From assembly GCF_018873765.1 (NCBI RefSeq), contig NC_057919.1:69496984-69560983 (forward strand): DNA of 64,000 bases. The letters are read 5' to 3'. Both the position numbers and the translations under genes were made by a program. The number at the start of each line of letters is the position of its first letter. Position 1 is the first letter of the stretch. The stretch comes from Telopea speciosissima. Taxonomy: Eukaryota; Streptophyta; Magnoliopsida; Proteales; Proteaceae. The notes under the pieces were generated by a model. The model saw nothing but the letters and a program-made list of their open reading frames with translations. It was not told the origin of the DNA and ran no database searches. This document shows positions 32,601 to 44,280 of the stretch, in pieces.

Positions 32601-33704
32601 ATATGTGATAGACTAAAATGATTGATTTAATGTGTTCCATCAGTTCTGGAGTTGTTGGTGAATTGATCATCCAAGGAGTTCAGACTTATGGTTAAAAAAT
32701 TCGGGATATTTTAGGGTTGTAGGCCGAATTTGGCCAAATTCTCAATGGATGGCTGACTTGATTTCTACGAATCGTTATCCCCTCCAATTCGCTGATTCCT
32801 CCAATTCCTCACATGAAGGTGAAAATGACCACTCTACCCCTTACCTGAAAACATTGCCCAAGATGGGGTCCACTCCCCCCTATTAGAAGAATTGAAGGTG
32901 TCTGCAAATTAGAGGTGATAATTATTCGGTTTCCGCTTGCTTAAACAATGCTGGGTGAAGTAGGTATGGAAATGAAGGGGTGGGAATGTGGGATCCACAT
33001 CCCAACCCTACCAAATGTCAAATTTGGGGGGCTGGGTGAACGGACATTCCATATTTTGGTGGCAGATCCGTAGATCACAATTCACAATCCATTCTAGATT
33101 GCAGATTTTCTGTGCAGATTTATTCCTCTCAATAGGCAGCGTAGTAGAGAAGGTAAGAGATAACCAGTCGTTATCTTGTTGCGTTGGGAATCAGTATTTG
33201 TCATTCATCAGTGTATTATTGCGACTGTGAATTTCTAATGGTGGAGAGACTAGCGAGAAACGTGGTCGTGACTCGTGTGTCCAACTGTAAAGCTCTTTCT
33301 TTCTGTTTTGAAGCTTTCAAATGATCCGAGTTTTTTACCCAAAAAAAAAATAAAAATGATCCGAGTTGAGTTAAAAGCTCTAGAGATAAACAACTCAGTT
33401 TGCCCCAATTCGAGGTTTTCACCTTTGTCTCTTCTTTATCAAGTCGGTTTGCAGCAGTTGTTTCATGTTCATTTGTGATTCAGCAGGTTTTGATTGTTAA
33501 CCAATATACCACTCTGGATCCAGCAGTTTCGAGAACCAAATAAATGCACTAAAAATCAGATTCTCTCGGTCTCCAAAAAAAGGCAAGAAATTCTCTTTTT
33601 GATCAAAGTAGACGAAAAAGAAATCTCGAATTCCTCTCCCTTCTCCAATAGCTATTACTCTGTTTCTCCTTATCCTTCGTTTTCCCAATTCAACGAAAGC
33701 CTCC

Positions 33705-34691
33705 ATGACGGAAACCCTCTTCTCCAACTTGACTGATGATGTCGTCCTCAACATCTTCCTCAAGCTTGAGGACGACCCTCGAAACTGGGCTCGACTCGCC
33801 TGCGTCTCCACCAAATTCTCTACCCTAGTTCGCGACGTCTGCTGGAAGAACCAATGCTTTCAGACTATCCCTTCCATAGTCTCCGATCTCCTCTCCTCCT
33901 CTGCCGGCTCATCATCCGATCCTCCCGGAGGATGGGCTTCTCTCCACAAGCTCTCTATTTGCTGTCCTGGCCTTCTTCGCGCTGGCGTTCTCTTGGAGAA
34001 TTCCGATTTCGGTCTCGAGCGTGAGCTTGGCCCCGACGAAAATTACCTTTCTACCGGTATTGGTTCCACTCGCGTCACCGAACCTTTTCCAACTTCTTCT
34101 TCTTCTTCATTAGTGAGCGCCACCACCGCTCATCCTGATTGCTATTGGTCGCTCTTCGATGATCTCTACTTTGACACCGTCTACGATTTATCCGAAACGC
34201 AGGACAAACCCACATCAGCGGCACAGATCGATGGTGTTGTGATTAAGGTGGGTCGTGACTATTCCATTACCAAGAGGAGGAGGATGAGTTGCAGGTCAAT
34301 CAAGTCTCACTTAGCGTCTGGGGTTTGGAATTTGAGTCGGGAACAAGGGAACAAACTGCTTGCCAGCCGCTTCAGAGGGGATTGCCTCTATATTTGTGAT
34401 TGGCCCGGCTGTGTCCATACAGAAGAGAAGCGTAAATATATGCTCTTTAGGGGTATCTTCAAAAATTTCAAGCGATCCAGGGTTTGGAGGACGATTAACG
34501 ATGGTAATCGCCGCAAGATTGCCTTGGATTGTGCCTTCTGCTCTTGTAAGGAGACTTGGGATCTGCATTCTGCTTTCTGTTTGAGGCGTGTTTTTGGATA
34601 CCATGATGATGGTGAACCTGTTGTTCGAGCTTATGTTTGTGAGAATGGACATGTTTCGGGGGCATGGACGGATCGACCAATGTTCAATTAA
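33705..34691 (+). CDS. EDL3: EID1-like F-box protein (EDL3 type), intronless
   Basis: 328 residues, single open exon from ATG at 33705 to TAA at 34689. An N-terminal F-box (about residues 8-48: LTDDVVLNIFLKLEDDPRNW then CVSTKF) would bind the SKP1/ASK subunit of an SCF ubiquitin ligase. The C-terminal half carries the cysteine/histidine-rich block of the EID1 family: CDWPGCVHTEEKRKYMLFRG, NFKRSRVWRTINDGNRRK, CAFCSCKETWDLHSAFCLRR and CENGHVSGAW. In Arabidopsis EID1 acts in phytochrome A signalling and the EDL proteins in light, ABA or stress responses; which target this one recognises cannot be read from the sequence. The middle (about 60-200) is serine-rich and less conserved. Intact and long enough, so probably functional. 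Confidence 0.93.
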   Translation: MTETLFSNLTDDVVLNIFLKLEDDPRNWARLACVSTKFSTLVRDVCWKNQCFQTIPSIVSDLLSSSAGSSSDPPGGWASLHKLSICCPGLLRAGVLLENSDFGLERELGPDENYLSTGIGSTRVTEPFPTSSSSSLVSATTAHPDCYWSLFDDLYFDTVYDLSETQDKPTSAAQIDGVVIKVGRDYSITKRRRMSCRSIKSHLASGVWNLSREQGNKLLASRFRGDCLYICDWPGCVHTEEKRKYMLFRGIFKNFKRSRVWRTINDGNRRKIALDCAFCSCKETWDLHSAFCLRRVFGYHDDGEPVVRAYVCENGHVSGAWTDRPMFN

Positions 34692-36106
34692 CAACGTTAA
34701 AGTGGTCTTCTTGATTTGCAGTTATTCTCATGAATTCATGTGTTCTTTCCTTCCCTTTTGTGTCAGTCAGCAGTGCAGAATTGGAGAGCATTTAGTTCAA
34801 AGATGTATTGGGTAAAATGTAGTCTTGACCTCTCTGCAACTTTTTTTTTTAAGTTAATGCTCGTGGTTATGATAAAAATTCAGTGGTTTATTTAAATTGG
34901 CGCTGCATTTTAATAGTTGAACTCTTACTTTGAGTTTGGTATTCACGATTTGTTTGGATTCAGACTTGGGATTGATATTCTCAGCCCTTACAATATTACT
35001 TGCAAGTGGTTGTTTTTTTTTTTTGATTGGTGGAAGTAATGTAATTTAGAAGATGAAGGCGAACATCAGGTGAGAAAGGATAACCTGGCCTGGTAGAAGT
35101 TAAAAGAGAAAATGTTTGTCTGCATCCTAGTAATGGTTTTGAAATATAGAACATGAGTTCCAGATGTTATAATCTGCCGATTATGCTAGAAGTTATATAA
35201 TCCTTATGATGTGAGAAGTAGATGAATTTCTTGGGAATCCTACAAGATCAATTTGTTTTATTTTTTTTCTTCTGAAAACAGATGGTCAGAATTTCATCTG
35301 GGTTCCTGTGGTAGCAATGGAACCGGAACCTGAGAAAGTATATAACAGAGAGTAGTATGAGACAGGTTATTGATTGGATTTTCCTATTGGGGGTCAATTT
35401 CATCGTCTCAAACTCTTCTTTTTTGTTTTCACACCAGAATCCATGGAATATATGACTAATGCTCCTTTAGGTTCTTTAAATTCTGTAGGTGGTGTAGCTA
35501 CCGAGATCAATGCGGTCAATCATGTCTCTCCTAGAAGATGCTTAGCTAACTCTCATTTTGTTCTATTTCTTCGTGTGTTATTTGTGTCATGCGGGAAGGT
35601 TTGTGTGATAAGGGTGCTATCTTCTTGTTTGAAATCACAAATGCGTACAACTTTCTTTTGCATGTCGTTAAGCTACAAAAGTCTTGAGTCTGAAATTGAC
35701 TCTATTCATCTACCATGGTGGCATGCAGCCATGCAGTGGCCCAGTGAGGTCCTACATTGTGGTATTGCAGTACATTTCAGTTGCTGGGATGAATAATAGT
35801 TGAGACAATTCTGGGTGCTTTGGGGCATGAAATGTGTTGTTTTCATTGGTTAATTAGAAACATACCATTTCATTTGGAGTAGGTGATCTTGGGCTGTTTT
35901 TTACTTCACAGCAAAAGTGGTCACTGATATTAGTTTATTTTAGTGGATTTCTGGGTTGTTCTCTTAAACATCTCGATATATTTATCATGTTATAAAGAAG
36001 GTGATATAGGACTAGATTCATATGGGCTACTGGGAAGTGGGCAATGATCTTCTTAAGATCGATCTGTCTTGAAGTGGTCGAGGGAGTATATATTATAGCA
36101 ATTGCA
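34692..36106. other. F-box 3'UTR and intergenic DNA, no recognised feature
   Basis: AT-rich sequence. The frame at 35374-35796 shows no domain, no splice logic and no codon bias, and is not called. Confidence 0.5.
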
Positions 36107-37806
36107 CTTGTGTCATTCGATCAGCTTTGATGTATGGTGTGGAATGTTAGGCTGTTAGGAAACACCATATAGATAAACTAAGCGTAGCGGAGATGAGGAA
36201 GTTGACATGGATGTGTGGAAAAGCTAGGATGGATAAAGTGAGGAGTAACTGATGCAGACCTTAGCCTCCTCAAATTGAAGAAGCCACCCTAAGCCTAGGG
36301 TTTTAGTAGGAGCCTTAGTTTAGTTTAGTTTATATCAGCTCTATACTTAGTTTTTATTTTGTGTTTTTAATTGAACCGGTCTAAATTGGTTGCACCTAAT
36401 TGGTTCAATTGGTCTAATTTAAGTGAAGTGATTCTATTGGCTAAGAGGTTCTTATATCCTATTGGCTGGTAGGGAATCTTCTTTTATTTAAGTTGTTTTA
36501 AGTTGTCTTAAGTCATTAGGGGTAGATGAGTCTTTTCCTTTTAAGGTTTAAGTTATTTTTAAAGTAGTTCCACCTCTCCACGATTTTAAGTGAGAGATTT
36601 GAATTGTAATAGATTTAGGAATAAGGCCTTTGGCCTCTTATTTAATACAAACCGTGGAGAGGCTCCCCCACCAATTATGTTTCAAAAATTCGAGCTTTTT
36701 GCTGTTGGCTTTGCTGCTGCTGCTTCTCTCTTCAGAGACATGTCTTGTGAGTCATATCAAGACTTGTGAGTCATATCAAGGGTGAGGGCTGGTGGATTCC
36801 GGCGACTCCTTGCATCTTGTAGATCGGGAGGTCCTTTTTTTTTGCTATCAAGCTACATCAAGTTGCTGTTGCCTTTGAAGGAGATCAAACCAGTGAGTTA
36901 TTTTTAATTCCTTGCAAGTTATCCTTCTCTTCTTCTTCCCCCCCATCTATCCTAATCGATCCCCCAAAACCCTAGCTTTTCTAAATACATTCCAGCATTC
37001 ATCCTTCACCCATATATACCCAAAATCAGAACATAACCTCTCCATACCAGTACCTCCACTCGACCTGAACCCTAAGCCTCCATTCTCATATAAAACCCTA
37101 AAATCCCCTCATCCCCCATAAACCTAAACACCCTAAATTCTGTAAAACCCTAGTCAGCCACCAGAAAACCTTTATATTACAGTCGAACATTCCCCCTCCC
37201 TGTTTAGAAAATTTGACCTCAGCCCCTGCCCTTAGATCCCACTCAAAACCCTAAATCCAACCTATTTTCTAAAACCTAAAACCCAAAACCCTAACCCTAA
37301 GATTTCAGAATTTTAATTTTTTGTTTAAACCTATTTAAAACCTATACCATTAGCTTCCTTTAGACCTGCCCATCATTATCATATATCACATTCACTCATT
37401 CCTCTTACCTAACCCTAATTTTGAGTCAAATCAGCCTACTTTGCCCAATCGGCTGATCAATTTCAGAACCATTGTACACCTGGCCTCTAGTAGGACTGCC
37501 TCCTATCTAGAGCAGAGTTGAGTTGGAGTAGCTCCGATACATAATTAGCTTCGAGAAAGTCATTTGAGGTGGCATGGCCATGTTCAACTGAGACCTTGGG
37601 GTGCCAATTCAGAGGAGTGATTTGATTTAGATGGAAGGCACCAAAAGAGCTAAAGGATAGGCCTAGCATAACTCTAGGAGAAGTGGTGAGGAAAGACATG
37701 CATAGCTTAGACATCGTATCATGTATGACTTCAAATAGATTTGATTGGATAGCAACGATTGTTGTAGCCGACCCCATTTCGTTGGGATTAGGCTATGTTG
37801 TTGTTG
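36107..37806 (+). mobile_element. RTE-clade LINE remnant split by a solo LTR
   Basis: 36107-36249 encodes ALMYGVEC-type text followed by KLSVAEMRKLTWMCGKAR-like sequence. The remainder resumes at 37511 and ends near 37806 with GACCCCATTTCGTTGGGATT and a TTG tail. The two halves join smoothly if 36250-37510 is removed. Confidence 0.72.
36250..37510 (+). repeat. Solo LTR of a TGATGCAG-type family
   Basis: Starts TGATGCAG. The segment 36347-36520 closely matches the middle of the LTRs at 46570 and 49181, and the later text with GAGATCGGGAGG-type and tail sequences also corresponds. The usual 3' end CTACATTA is missing (it stops at CTATCTAG) and there is no clear target duplication, so the right end is truncated. 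Confidence 0.65.
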
Positions 37807-37807
37807 T

Positions 37808-38232
37808 ATAAGATGGGAAAATCTTCCCTTAGTCTTTCTATTATGTCAATATTAAATTATTTGTGGTTGTTACTTTAGCATGTTTATCATGTCATAAGAT
37901 TGGAAATTCTTCTCTTAGTCTTTCTATCATGCCAGTCTTAAATTAGTTGTACTTGTTACTTTAGGAGGTTTATATCTTTTCATAAGATGGGGAATTCTTC
38001 CCTCAAGTCCTTCTATCGTGTCACTATTAAATTACTTGTACTTGTTGCTTTAGCAGGTTTATATCATGTCATAAGATGGGAAATTCTTCCCTTAAGTCTT
38101 TTCTATCGTGTCAGTATGAAATTACTTGTACTAGTTAGCAGGTTTATATCATGTCATAAGATGGGAAATTCTTCTCTTAGTCTGTGTCATGTCAATATTA
38201 AATTATTAGTGCTTGTTACTTTAGCATGTTGA
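37808..38232 (+). repeat. Minisatellite, about 5 units of 85-89 bp
   Basis: Units start at ATAAGATGGG-like text at 37808, 37894, 37982, 38071 and 38156, each with AATTCTTC, a CTATCGTGTCA-type middle and TAGCAGGTTTAT. The array begins at the TTG tail of the RTE remnant. Confidence 0.85.
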
Positions 38233-39502
38233 TAGAGATTATGGTAGAAGATGATGGCTTGAAGAAGTAGAAATGGAATCATATAAACTATAAACCAGAA
38301 TCTCAATAGACAATTCTATTCTTGTCACTATGTTTCTTGGTGGGGAACCTTCTGCAATTACTTTTACACATAATAAGGTTCCTTTTTTCCTTCTTGATGA
38401 AATTTTAAGGTAATAGGTTGAGACCAACTCTCTGATAGTCACTTAAAATATCGCCATCTTGGCTATCAAAGAATTGTCATGTGAATTGTTGTAGGGTATT
38501 ATTGAGTTGTGACTCAATGTAGATCTTGTAATTTCTTGGCCACTGCAGTTCAAATTCGTTGTTACTTAGACTTACCTGGTGCTATTTAAAACCTGGACCC
38601 TTCGTAATATCAGCAATACTCTGTTTTAATCTCTCACCTTTAGTCGTAAAATACCATACCTGAGCTATATCCTTGCTGTGTCCAGGTGACTGGCTATTTC
38701 ATGAGATTTTCCAGAAAATTTCAACCTTTGCACTCATTTATGGGCCTAGTCTGTTTTGAATTGGTTTCATGCAAATCCTGCAACTAAACTGTTTCTGGGA
38801 ACATGTTAATATTCTTGTGGGAGACAATTAGGTTAGTCTCTGTTGTAGGTGTTGCTCATCAACAAGCCCTTTATTCTGCTCCAGTGGGATTTTTATAAAA
38901 CTACAGAAGCATGGTGAGATACTGATCTTTTGCATAAAAAAGAGTAGGGAAGTGGTTATAGTCATGTGATGAACCATCTGTCACAATAGTTTTAGCCTTT
39001 TTGAGTATTTGGATTGCTATTTGTATGGAGAAACACTACTTGAAAAAAATACTGTAGCAGTTCCATGAAACCAACCTTTCTCTGAATACAGAATAGTACT
39101 TGAAGATTTGTTGAGACATTGCCCACCTAAGAAAGCTCTGCCGGGGTTCCCAGTGACACAGGTTTCAATATCATTATATCATCTGGCAAAAACTGAATAG
39201 AATCCCTAGCTCCAAATCAATCAAACAGCTTCAGCTTCACATTGAGGTGGTTTTTGCGCCGAGGGGAGGGGTTCGAACTTGGAAGGGAGGGATGTGAGAG
39301 GAGGGAGAGAAGAAGACCACTATTGCATGGGTTAAAGCTCAAGAAACTACCATGCACTTCCAAATTCAATGCATGGGATGATTTTAATATCTTCCACGGA
39401 TTTTCTTTGCTCCATATCTCTCACCAGATAGTTGCCAACATAACTACTAACATCCTAAGGCTCTATATGTTTGGAAACCCCACAAAAAAAAAAAACACCA
39501 AA
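38233..39502. other. Intergenic DNA, no recognised feature
   Basis: No domain, terminal repeat or RNA gene was recognised in this 1.3 kb. Confidence 0.45.
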
Positions 39503-39724
39503 GGAAGGAGAATGCTACCTGGTTGCATGCAACGTGTGAAATGATCGCCACACCCCAAGGAAAGGTGGAAATTCCGGCATCTAGACATAGGACCTTGCGA
39601 AATGATCGCCACACCCCAAGGAAGGTTGAAATTCCTTGGGGCACGACAATCATTTTGTACGGCCCTGTGTCTGGCCGCAGGGGCCACGCACCCACACGAC
39701 AATGTAGCGTTCTTTCTCCCTAGA
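39503..39724. mobile_element. MITE-like inverted-repeat element
   Basis: Left GGAGAATGCTACCTGGTTG and right complement GGAGAAAGAACGCTACATTG are imperfect terminal repeats. The inside has paired CACACCCCAAGG/CCTTGGGGCACG and an internal duplication (ATGATCGCCACACCCCAAGG at 39541 and again at 39602). Confidence 0.5.
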
Positions 39725-40149
39725 ACAAAAGTCATGGTAACATATGATTTATGGGTAAAAGAATGTTGCTTGGTCACGTGGTTTGTATTTATTATCATGT
39801 TCCCTATAAATTAGGGGAAAATGTTCTCTGTGGGGGATGTAGGCCGTGCCGTTGGGGGGGGGGGATGACCACTCTGCCCCCCATGAAAGGCGGATATTCT
39901 AACCCTTGAGATGCCGGCATGTGTGTTCTCATTGGCTGCCACGTGCGCATGGCCCCTGTACTCCCCCATAGAGAACCCTCTCCCATTAAAAAAACCCTTA
40001 CACGTTGATACCCATGTGTGTGCTCTCGTTGGCCCCTACGTTGATGCAGGGGTTACACGACCAAGCATCAATCTTTTGCAGTTTTGCCCATGATTTATTT
40101 CTCTCTCCTTAAATTCATTTTTTTTTTTTTTGAATTTTTTCTTTCACCA

Positions 40150-40330
40150 AAGGTTATGTGCATGGTAACAACAGTTGCCTAGCGCAGGTGATGAGCTGTG
40201 GTGAGTTTCATGCCCATGCTCATAAGGAGATCCCGAGTTCGAGTCTCTTGGCTGTTACCTTCCCCCCTCCCCCCATTTGAGGAATTGTGTATAATTGGGC
40301 TGTGGTGCATGAATCTCCTCTCCTTTTTAT
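40150..40330 (+). mobile_element. SINE-like sequence with Pol III box
   Basis: B-box-like GAGTTCGAGTC near 40232, preceded about 40 bases upstream by GCGCAGGTGATGAGC in the A-box position. No duplication of the flanks was found. It is not a functional tRNA. Confidence 0.4.
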
Positions 40331-40614
40331 TTTCTCGGCTTCCAAACATAGCCAAACAGTGAAATACTATCTTGTGAGTTGAGACTTGAACTCATCACTT
40401 CATCCAGTCGTTGTTTTAGCATGTGCGTGTCATATTTGGTTCGGTAGAAGTTGTTGATTCCATAAGCGCCGTCCCACGTACCTTCAAGTTTTCTATTAAT
40501 TTTCCCGAAAACACATTATTTCTTAGGCACAATGAGCCTTTTTTCCCTTGGGAAATGCATTTATGCAATTACGCCATGAGAAATGCGACGATGGAATCAA
40601 GATGGCTTGGGAAC

Positions 40615-40745
40615 GTGGTCAAGTGCCTAGAGCACTTGGTAGCTAGTGGTGCGTAAAAGCCCATTGCTATCGGGAGGTCTTGAGTTCAAGTCTCCTGGTT
40701 CACAACCTACATCCCTCCCTATCTATCCAAAAAAAAAAAAAAAAA
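40615..40745 (+). mobile_element. tRNA-derived SINE with 16-bp target duplication
   Basis: A 131-bp insert bearing TGGTCAAGTGCC (A-box region) and GAGTTCAAGTCTC (B box), ending in a poly-A run. AAGATGGCTTGGGAAC stands at 40599-40614 and 40746-40761. The same family appears inside the foldback element at 56674-57402. Confidence 0.88.
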
Positions 40746-41307
40746 AAGATGGCTTGGGAACCCTCATGCAAGTAGTAGGTGTGGGAAAATTATCCTCTTC
40801 AATTTCTTAAAGTGTGGTAGTGCGGTAATGTTAGGTGGAGATGTTGATACCTGGCAGTTGCTACATCCAACAATCCAAGCTCACTTTACGAATTGGAGAG
40901 TATAATGTATGTGTCAACCGGAAAGGAAATCTCTCTAGTGCGAGCACTTTTCCTTGCAGGAAATGCCAATATTTGCAGGCGATGTGTATATCCGTCCCCT
41001 TAATCAAATTATAGTATTCTTGTTTGATTTAATAGAAGTTTATTTTTGAATAATAACCAATTATTATTATTAAAAGAACGCTGCCTAGATGTGTGGCTAT
41101 TGCACCTAGATACATGAGTTTGCTCTCTATGAAATAAAAAATTCATTTATGTTGATAACCCTATGTACACTCCCATTGGTCCTTGTATTGGTGCAAGGAC
41201 CACACGACTAGGTGGCGATCTCTTGCTCTTATTATTATCTGCTCGAGTAGGGTACAATAGATCTTTTCACATTGTTTTTTTCTCTGTAAAATAATTAATA
41301 TAATAAT

Positions 41308-41545
41308 AAAGGGAGAAAGAACGTTATCTAGTTGTGTGTGACAAATGCCTTTGCGCCTAGACACAAGACTGCATAAAGTGACCACCGTGCCCCCAAGGAA
41401 AGGCGAAAATCCTTGAGGGTGTGATAGTCATTTAGCACGGTTCGGTGCCTGGGTGTAGGACTGTAGGGGTCGTGTCCCGTGAGAATATGCAATGTACACC
41501 TTAGACTCAAAGAGCCTTTTCCTTGTAGGGGAAAAAGAACTCTGT
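41308..41545. mobile_element. MITE-like element related to 39503-39724
   Basis: Left end GGGAGAAAGAACGTTATCTA matches the right-end complement of the 39503 element. The inside has the same CCCCCAAGGAAAGGCGAAAA text. Right end near GGGGAAAAAGAACTCTGTGG. Related scraps at 39817, 41065 and 42146 make 39.5-42.2 kb a cluster of these. Confidence 0.45.
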
Positions 41546-42327
41546 GGATGAGTGCTGGCCTATGCCAGCACTGCATAAGTTTATCTCTCTCCTTCCCAAA
41601 TATAAGACACTTTTATCTCCTCTTTTGAAGAGAGAGATAGACACATGGAAATACTGATGTAGGCCACACACCCAAACAAAAAAATAATTGCTTCGAAACT
41701 TGAGCACGCCATGCACACACAAGTGACACAACCCATTGCGACAAGAATCCATGGGGACCAATTATTTTTATAGAAGAGACCGAATAACGAGTCAAGAGGC
41801 AAAATGAAATCTGTTTTGTCTCAATCAAATAGGCTGGGGTTGTTAGGCAAGACCGCAAGATTGCAAGAATTAGATAGGAAAAAGAAAATTTTAATAAATC
41901 AAAAAGGCAAGAGATGGCTGGCTGGTAGGGCATCGTTTCAGCGTGGGGTCAATGAGAGCACAAGTTGGGGGGATCTACTTGAACAAAATTTTTTATTTCA
42001 TTAGAGTTAAACAGTAAATTTAAGCAATCCTGTGTCTTTGTCCGGCATAAGAACCATTTAACCACAAAAATCATATATCATCATACTTTTGAAACTCCCA
42101 CTAACAAAAAAAAAAAAATAAATAAAAAAAAGGAGAAATTTTCATTAGGGAAAAAGTTCTCTGAACCTAACACCCGGGGCAAGTACGCTATCATCTTTTT
42201 GTCCATCTTTTTCCTCCTCACATGAAACTGTTCTCAAATAAATGATACTGTTTTGGTTGTGCGTCATTGGTTCGCTCCCTTATCCTGTTTGCTTAGAGAA
42301 CCTTATCCCATTTATTATTAAAATTTT

Positions 42328-44093
42328 AAAAAAATTATACTATCACCCCTTAAGATTTGTATTAAATACAATATGACTCCTTGTATTTTTAAAATATACA
42401 CTTTAACCCCCTTAAATGGATGATATTAAATATAAAATTTAAATGACAATTTTACCCTTCAATTAAAATAACCTTTTGCTAATTTTTTATTTTTCTAACA
42501 TAAAAAAATGGAACCCACCACTCTTTCTTCCTCTTCTTTCTTCTTCGTCTTCAACCACCGCCCTGTTATCTACCCACAAAAAAAAAAAAAAAAAAAAAAA
42601 AAAAACCACCGCCCCACCATCGCTTCAACCAGTGCCCCATCACCACGGCAACCTTCGTTCCTCTTCTTGAAAATGGTTCAGAGGCTCACTCCAAGTACTT
42701 GCGATTGACAATTTCAATCAATCTCTGCGTGCACTAGAAGAGAAAGGATGGTGCTTTGCAGACTTGCCCGGCTAGGGTTTTCCTGGGTGTAGCTGAATTT
42801 GAAGAAAGTTTAGCTTACAAGCAAGTGCTCTGTTTATTTTAGTGGAAACGGGTCCTACCATTCAGCCAAGTATGAAGCAAAGACGAGTGAGCCTGAGGCA
42901 GATATCAAGACATAGATATCTTGTATGGCTTCAGAAAGGGGGGAAATTGCAAAATTGGGGAGAGAATGGGTCAATCTCTATAATAGATAACGAGAAGAGT
43001 GTTTTCCTCATTTAATTTGAGCTTCTCATCTTCTTCTGGGTTCTTAATATGGTTTGCTTTCAAAGATGAATTCTACCCAAATCTTGGAAAACCCCATTTT
43101 ATCTCTGATGTCCAAAAAGCTAAAAAGCTACTTCACATTAAAAGCAAGTAATACATCTGAAAATTAAGGATGAAAATGAAACTGGGAAGAAAGGAAGATT
43201 AATGGAGAACATTATTGGAAGAATAGTTACTTTTGCTTGCTTCTTGTAACCCTCTTTCCTATGGGAGTTGCAGTAATTAATTGGTAGATTTCATACTGCT
43301 TTTGTAGAAGTGTCTTTAATTAATTCCAGTGACTTATGATCGTCTCTTTGTAACTATTCTCTCTGAGAAAGTGGTTATGAAGCCCTTATAAAGTTGAGCT
43401 TTAGAAGGTAGTAGAACATGTCAGCAGTCTCAGTCACCCCATTAATATGCAAGCCCATCTTGGAGCAGACATAGGAGTCTCTAACACAGGAGCTGATCTT
43501 GGACCAGTAGGTGTTTTGCACAACCCGGTCTTTGAGCCAATCGGAGTAGTCAAGAGGTAGTAGTCGAGGTAGGAGCGTTGCGAAACGGATCTGTCGGAGC
43601 CTTTATCAATTACGCTGTAGGCAAAGATGATGAAACTGATGAGGGCGGCAATGATGAAGAACATGGTGAAGAGTTAAAACCAGAGAAGTACGATGTTGCG
43701 GTAGCAAGCTCCAGTGAAACCAGCGAGTGACACAACCATGATGAAGACGTCAATGATGATGAGAGGCCACTGCAAGAACCTTAAATAGTCGGTGATGTTG
43801 GCTTTGCTGTTCAGCCATATCCCTCCCGTCGGTGATGGGTTTGAAGATGGCCCAAGGAAGAGGGTGTGAAGTTTGGGCTGCCCCATGGGCAAAATGGTAA
43901 GCTCACATCCCATTAAGAGTATATTTGTCATTTTAAGGCATCAATGATCAATATGTCTGCAACTAACGGTAACGGAGTGGGGTTGAGTGTAACAAATATC
44001 CTAAACTCAGGGGGTTAAGATGTATATTTTGAAAATATAGGGGGTTGTATTGTATTTAATACAAATTTCAGGAGATGACAGTGTAATTTTCCC
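42328..44093. mobile_element. Mutator-like element with captured tetraspanin fragment (Pack-MULE type)
   Basis: Long terminal inverted repeats: the left end reads AAATTATACTATCACCCCTT and the right-end complement AAATTACACTGTCATCTCCT. Similarity continues through GTATTAAATACAATA and TTTAACCCCCT for about 100-150 bp. TTAAAATTTT stands at 42318-42327 and 44094-44103, a 10-bp match fitting the 9-10 bp duplications of Mutator-type elements. No transposase is present. The inside contains a minus-strand tetraspanin fragment (43385-43840) and unrecognised sequence with a long A run near 42579-42604. Confidence 0.8.
43385..43840 (-). pseudogene. Tetraspanin gene fragment captured by the Mutator-like element
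   Basis: Minus strand, from near GIWLNSKANITDYLRFLQWP (N-terminal loop) through membrane segment 2 (IIIDVFIMVVSLAGFTGACY) and segment 3 (MFFIIAALISFIIFAY) to YLDYYL. After a frameshift, the large extracellular loop reads DYSDWLKDRV, YWSKISSC and TADMFY. This order is that of plant tetraspanins (TET8-like). A stop replaces a residue between segments 2 and 3 (RNIVLLWF stop LFTMFF), there is a frameshift after YLDYYL, and membrane segments 1 and 4 are missing, so it cannot make a tetraspanin. Confidence 0.85.
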
Positions 44094-44157
44094 TTAAAAT
44101 TTTGATCCTCGCACTGCGCCTAGTGCACCTATGTGGCACATTAGCTGGGGACCATGA

Positions 44158-44280
44158 TCCTCTGTAGTACCGGTGGGGTGGCAGTGTACATCCGATGGCA
44201 CAGCAGAGGCCAGGTGGCACACATGGCCTCTGCTTTGCTGCCGGATGTGCACCGCCGCCCCGCCGGTACTGCAGAGGATT
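44158..44280. repeat. GC-rich hairpin of about 123 bp at the 5' edge of the GH1 pseudogene
   Basis: Left arm CCTCTGTAGTACCGGTGGGG pairs with the complement of the right arm CCTCTGCAGTACCGGCGGGG, continuing to a loop near 44218. It looks like the 189-bp hairpins but is shorter and lacks their GGCAAGG core. No clear target duplication was found. Confidence 0.65.

Noticed and set aside
33497..34694. Antisense frames over the F-box gene
   Set aside because: They mirror the coding bias of the real gene and show no domain.
35374..35796. 140-codon frame downstream of the F-box gene
   Set aside because: No recognisable domain or promoter logic; composition is like the surrounding AT-rich DNA.
36950..37310. 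CCCTAAA-like repeats suggesting interstitial telomere sequence
   Set aside because: Repeats are irregular and lie inside a solo LTR. The same kind of text occurs near the ends of the LTRs at 46570 and 49181, so it is LTR sequence.
37808..38232. Regular array considered as CRISPR
   Set aside because: The repeat covers the whole 86-bp unit with no unique spacers, and the genome is a plant's. It is a minisatellite.
40615..40745. tRNA gene from A and B boxes
   Set aside because: No cloverleaf or acceptor stem. The poly-A tail and 16-bp flank duplication make it a SINE. The same reasoning holds for 472-700 and 40150-40330.
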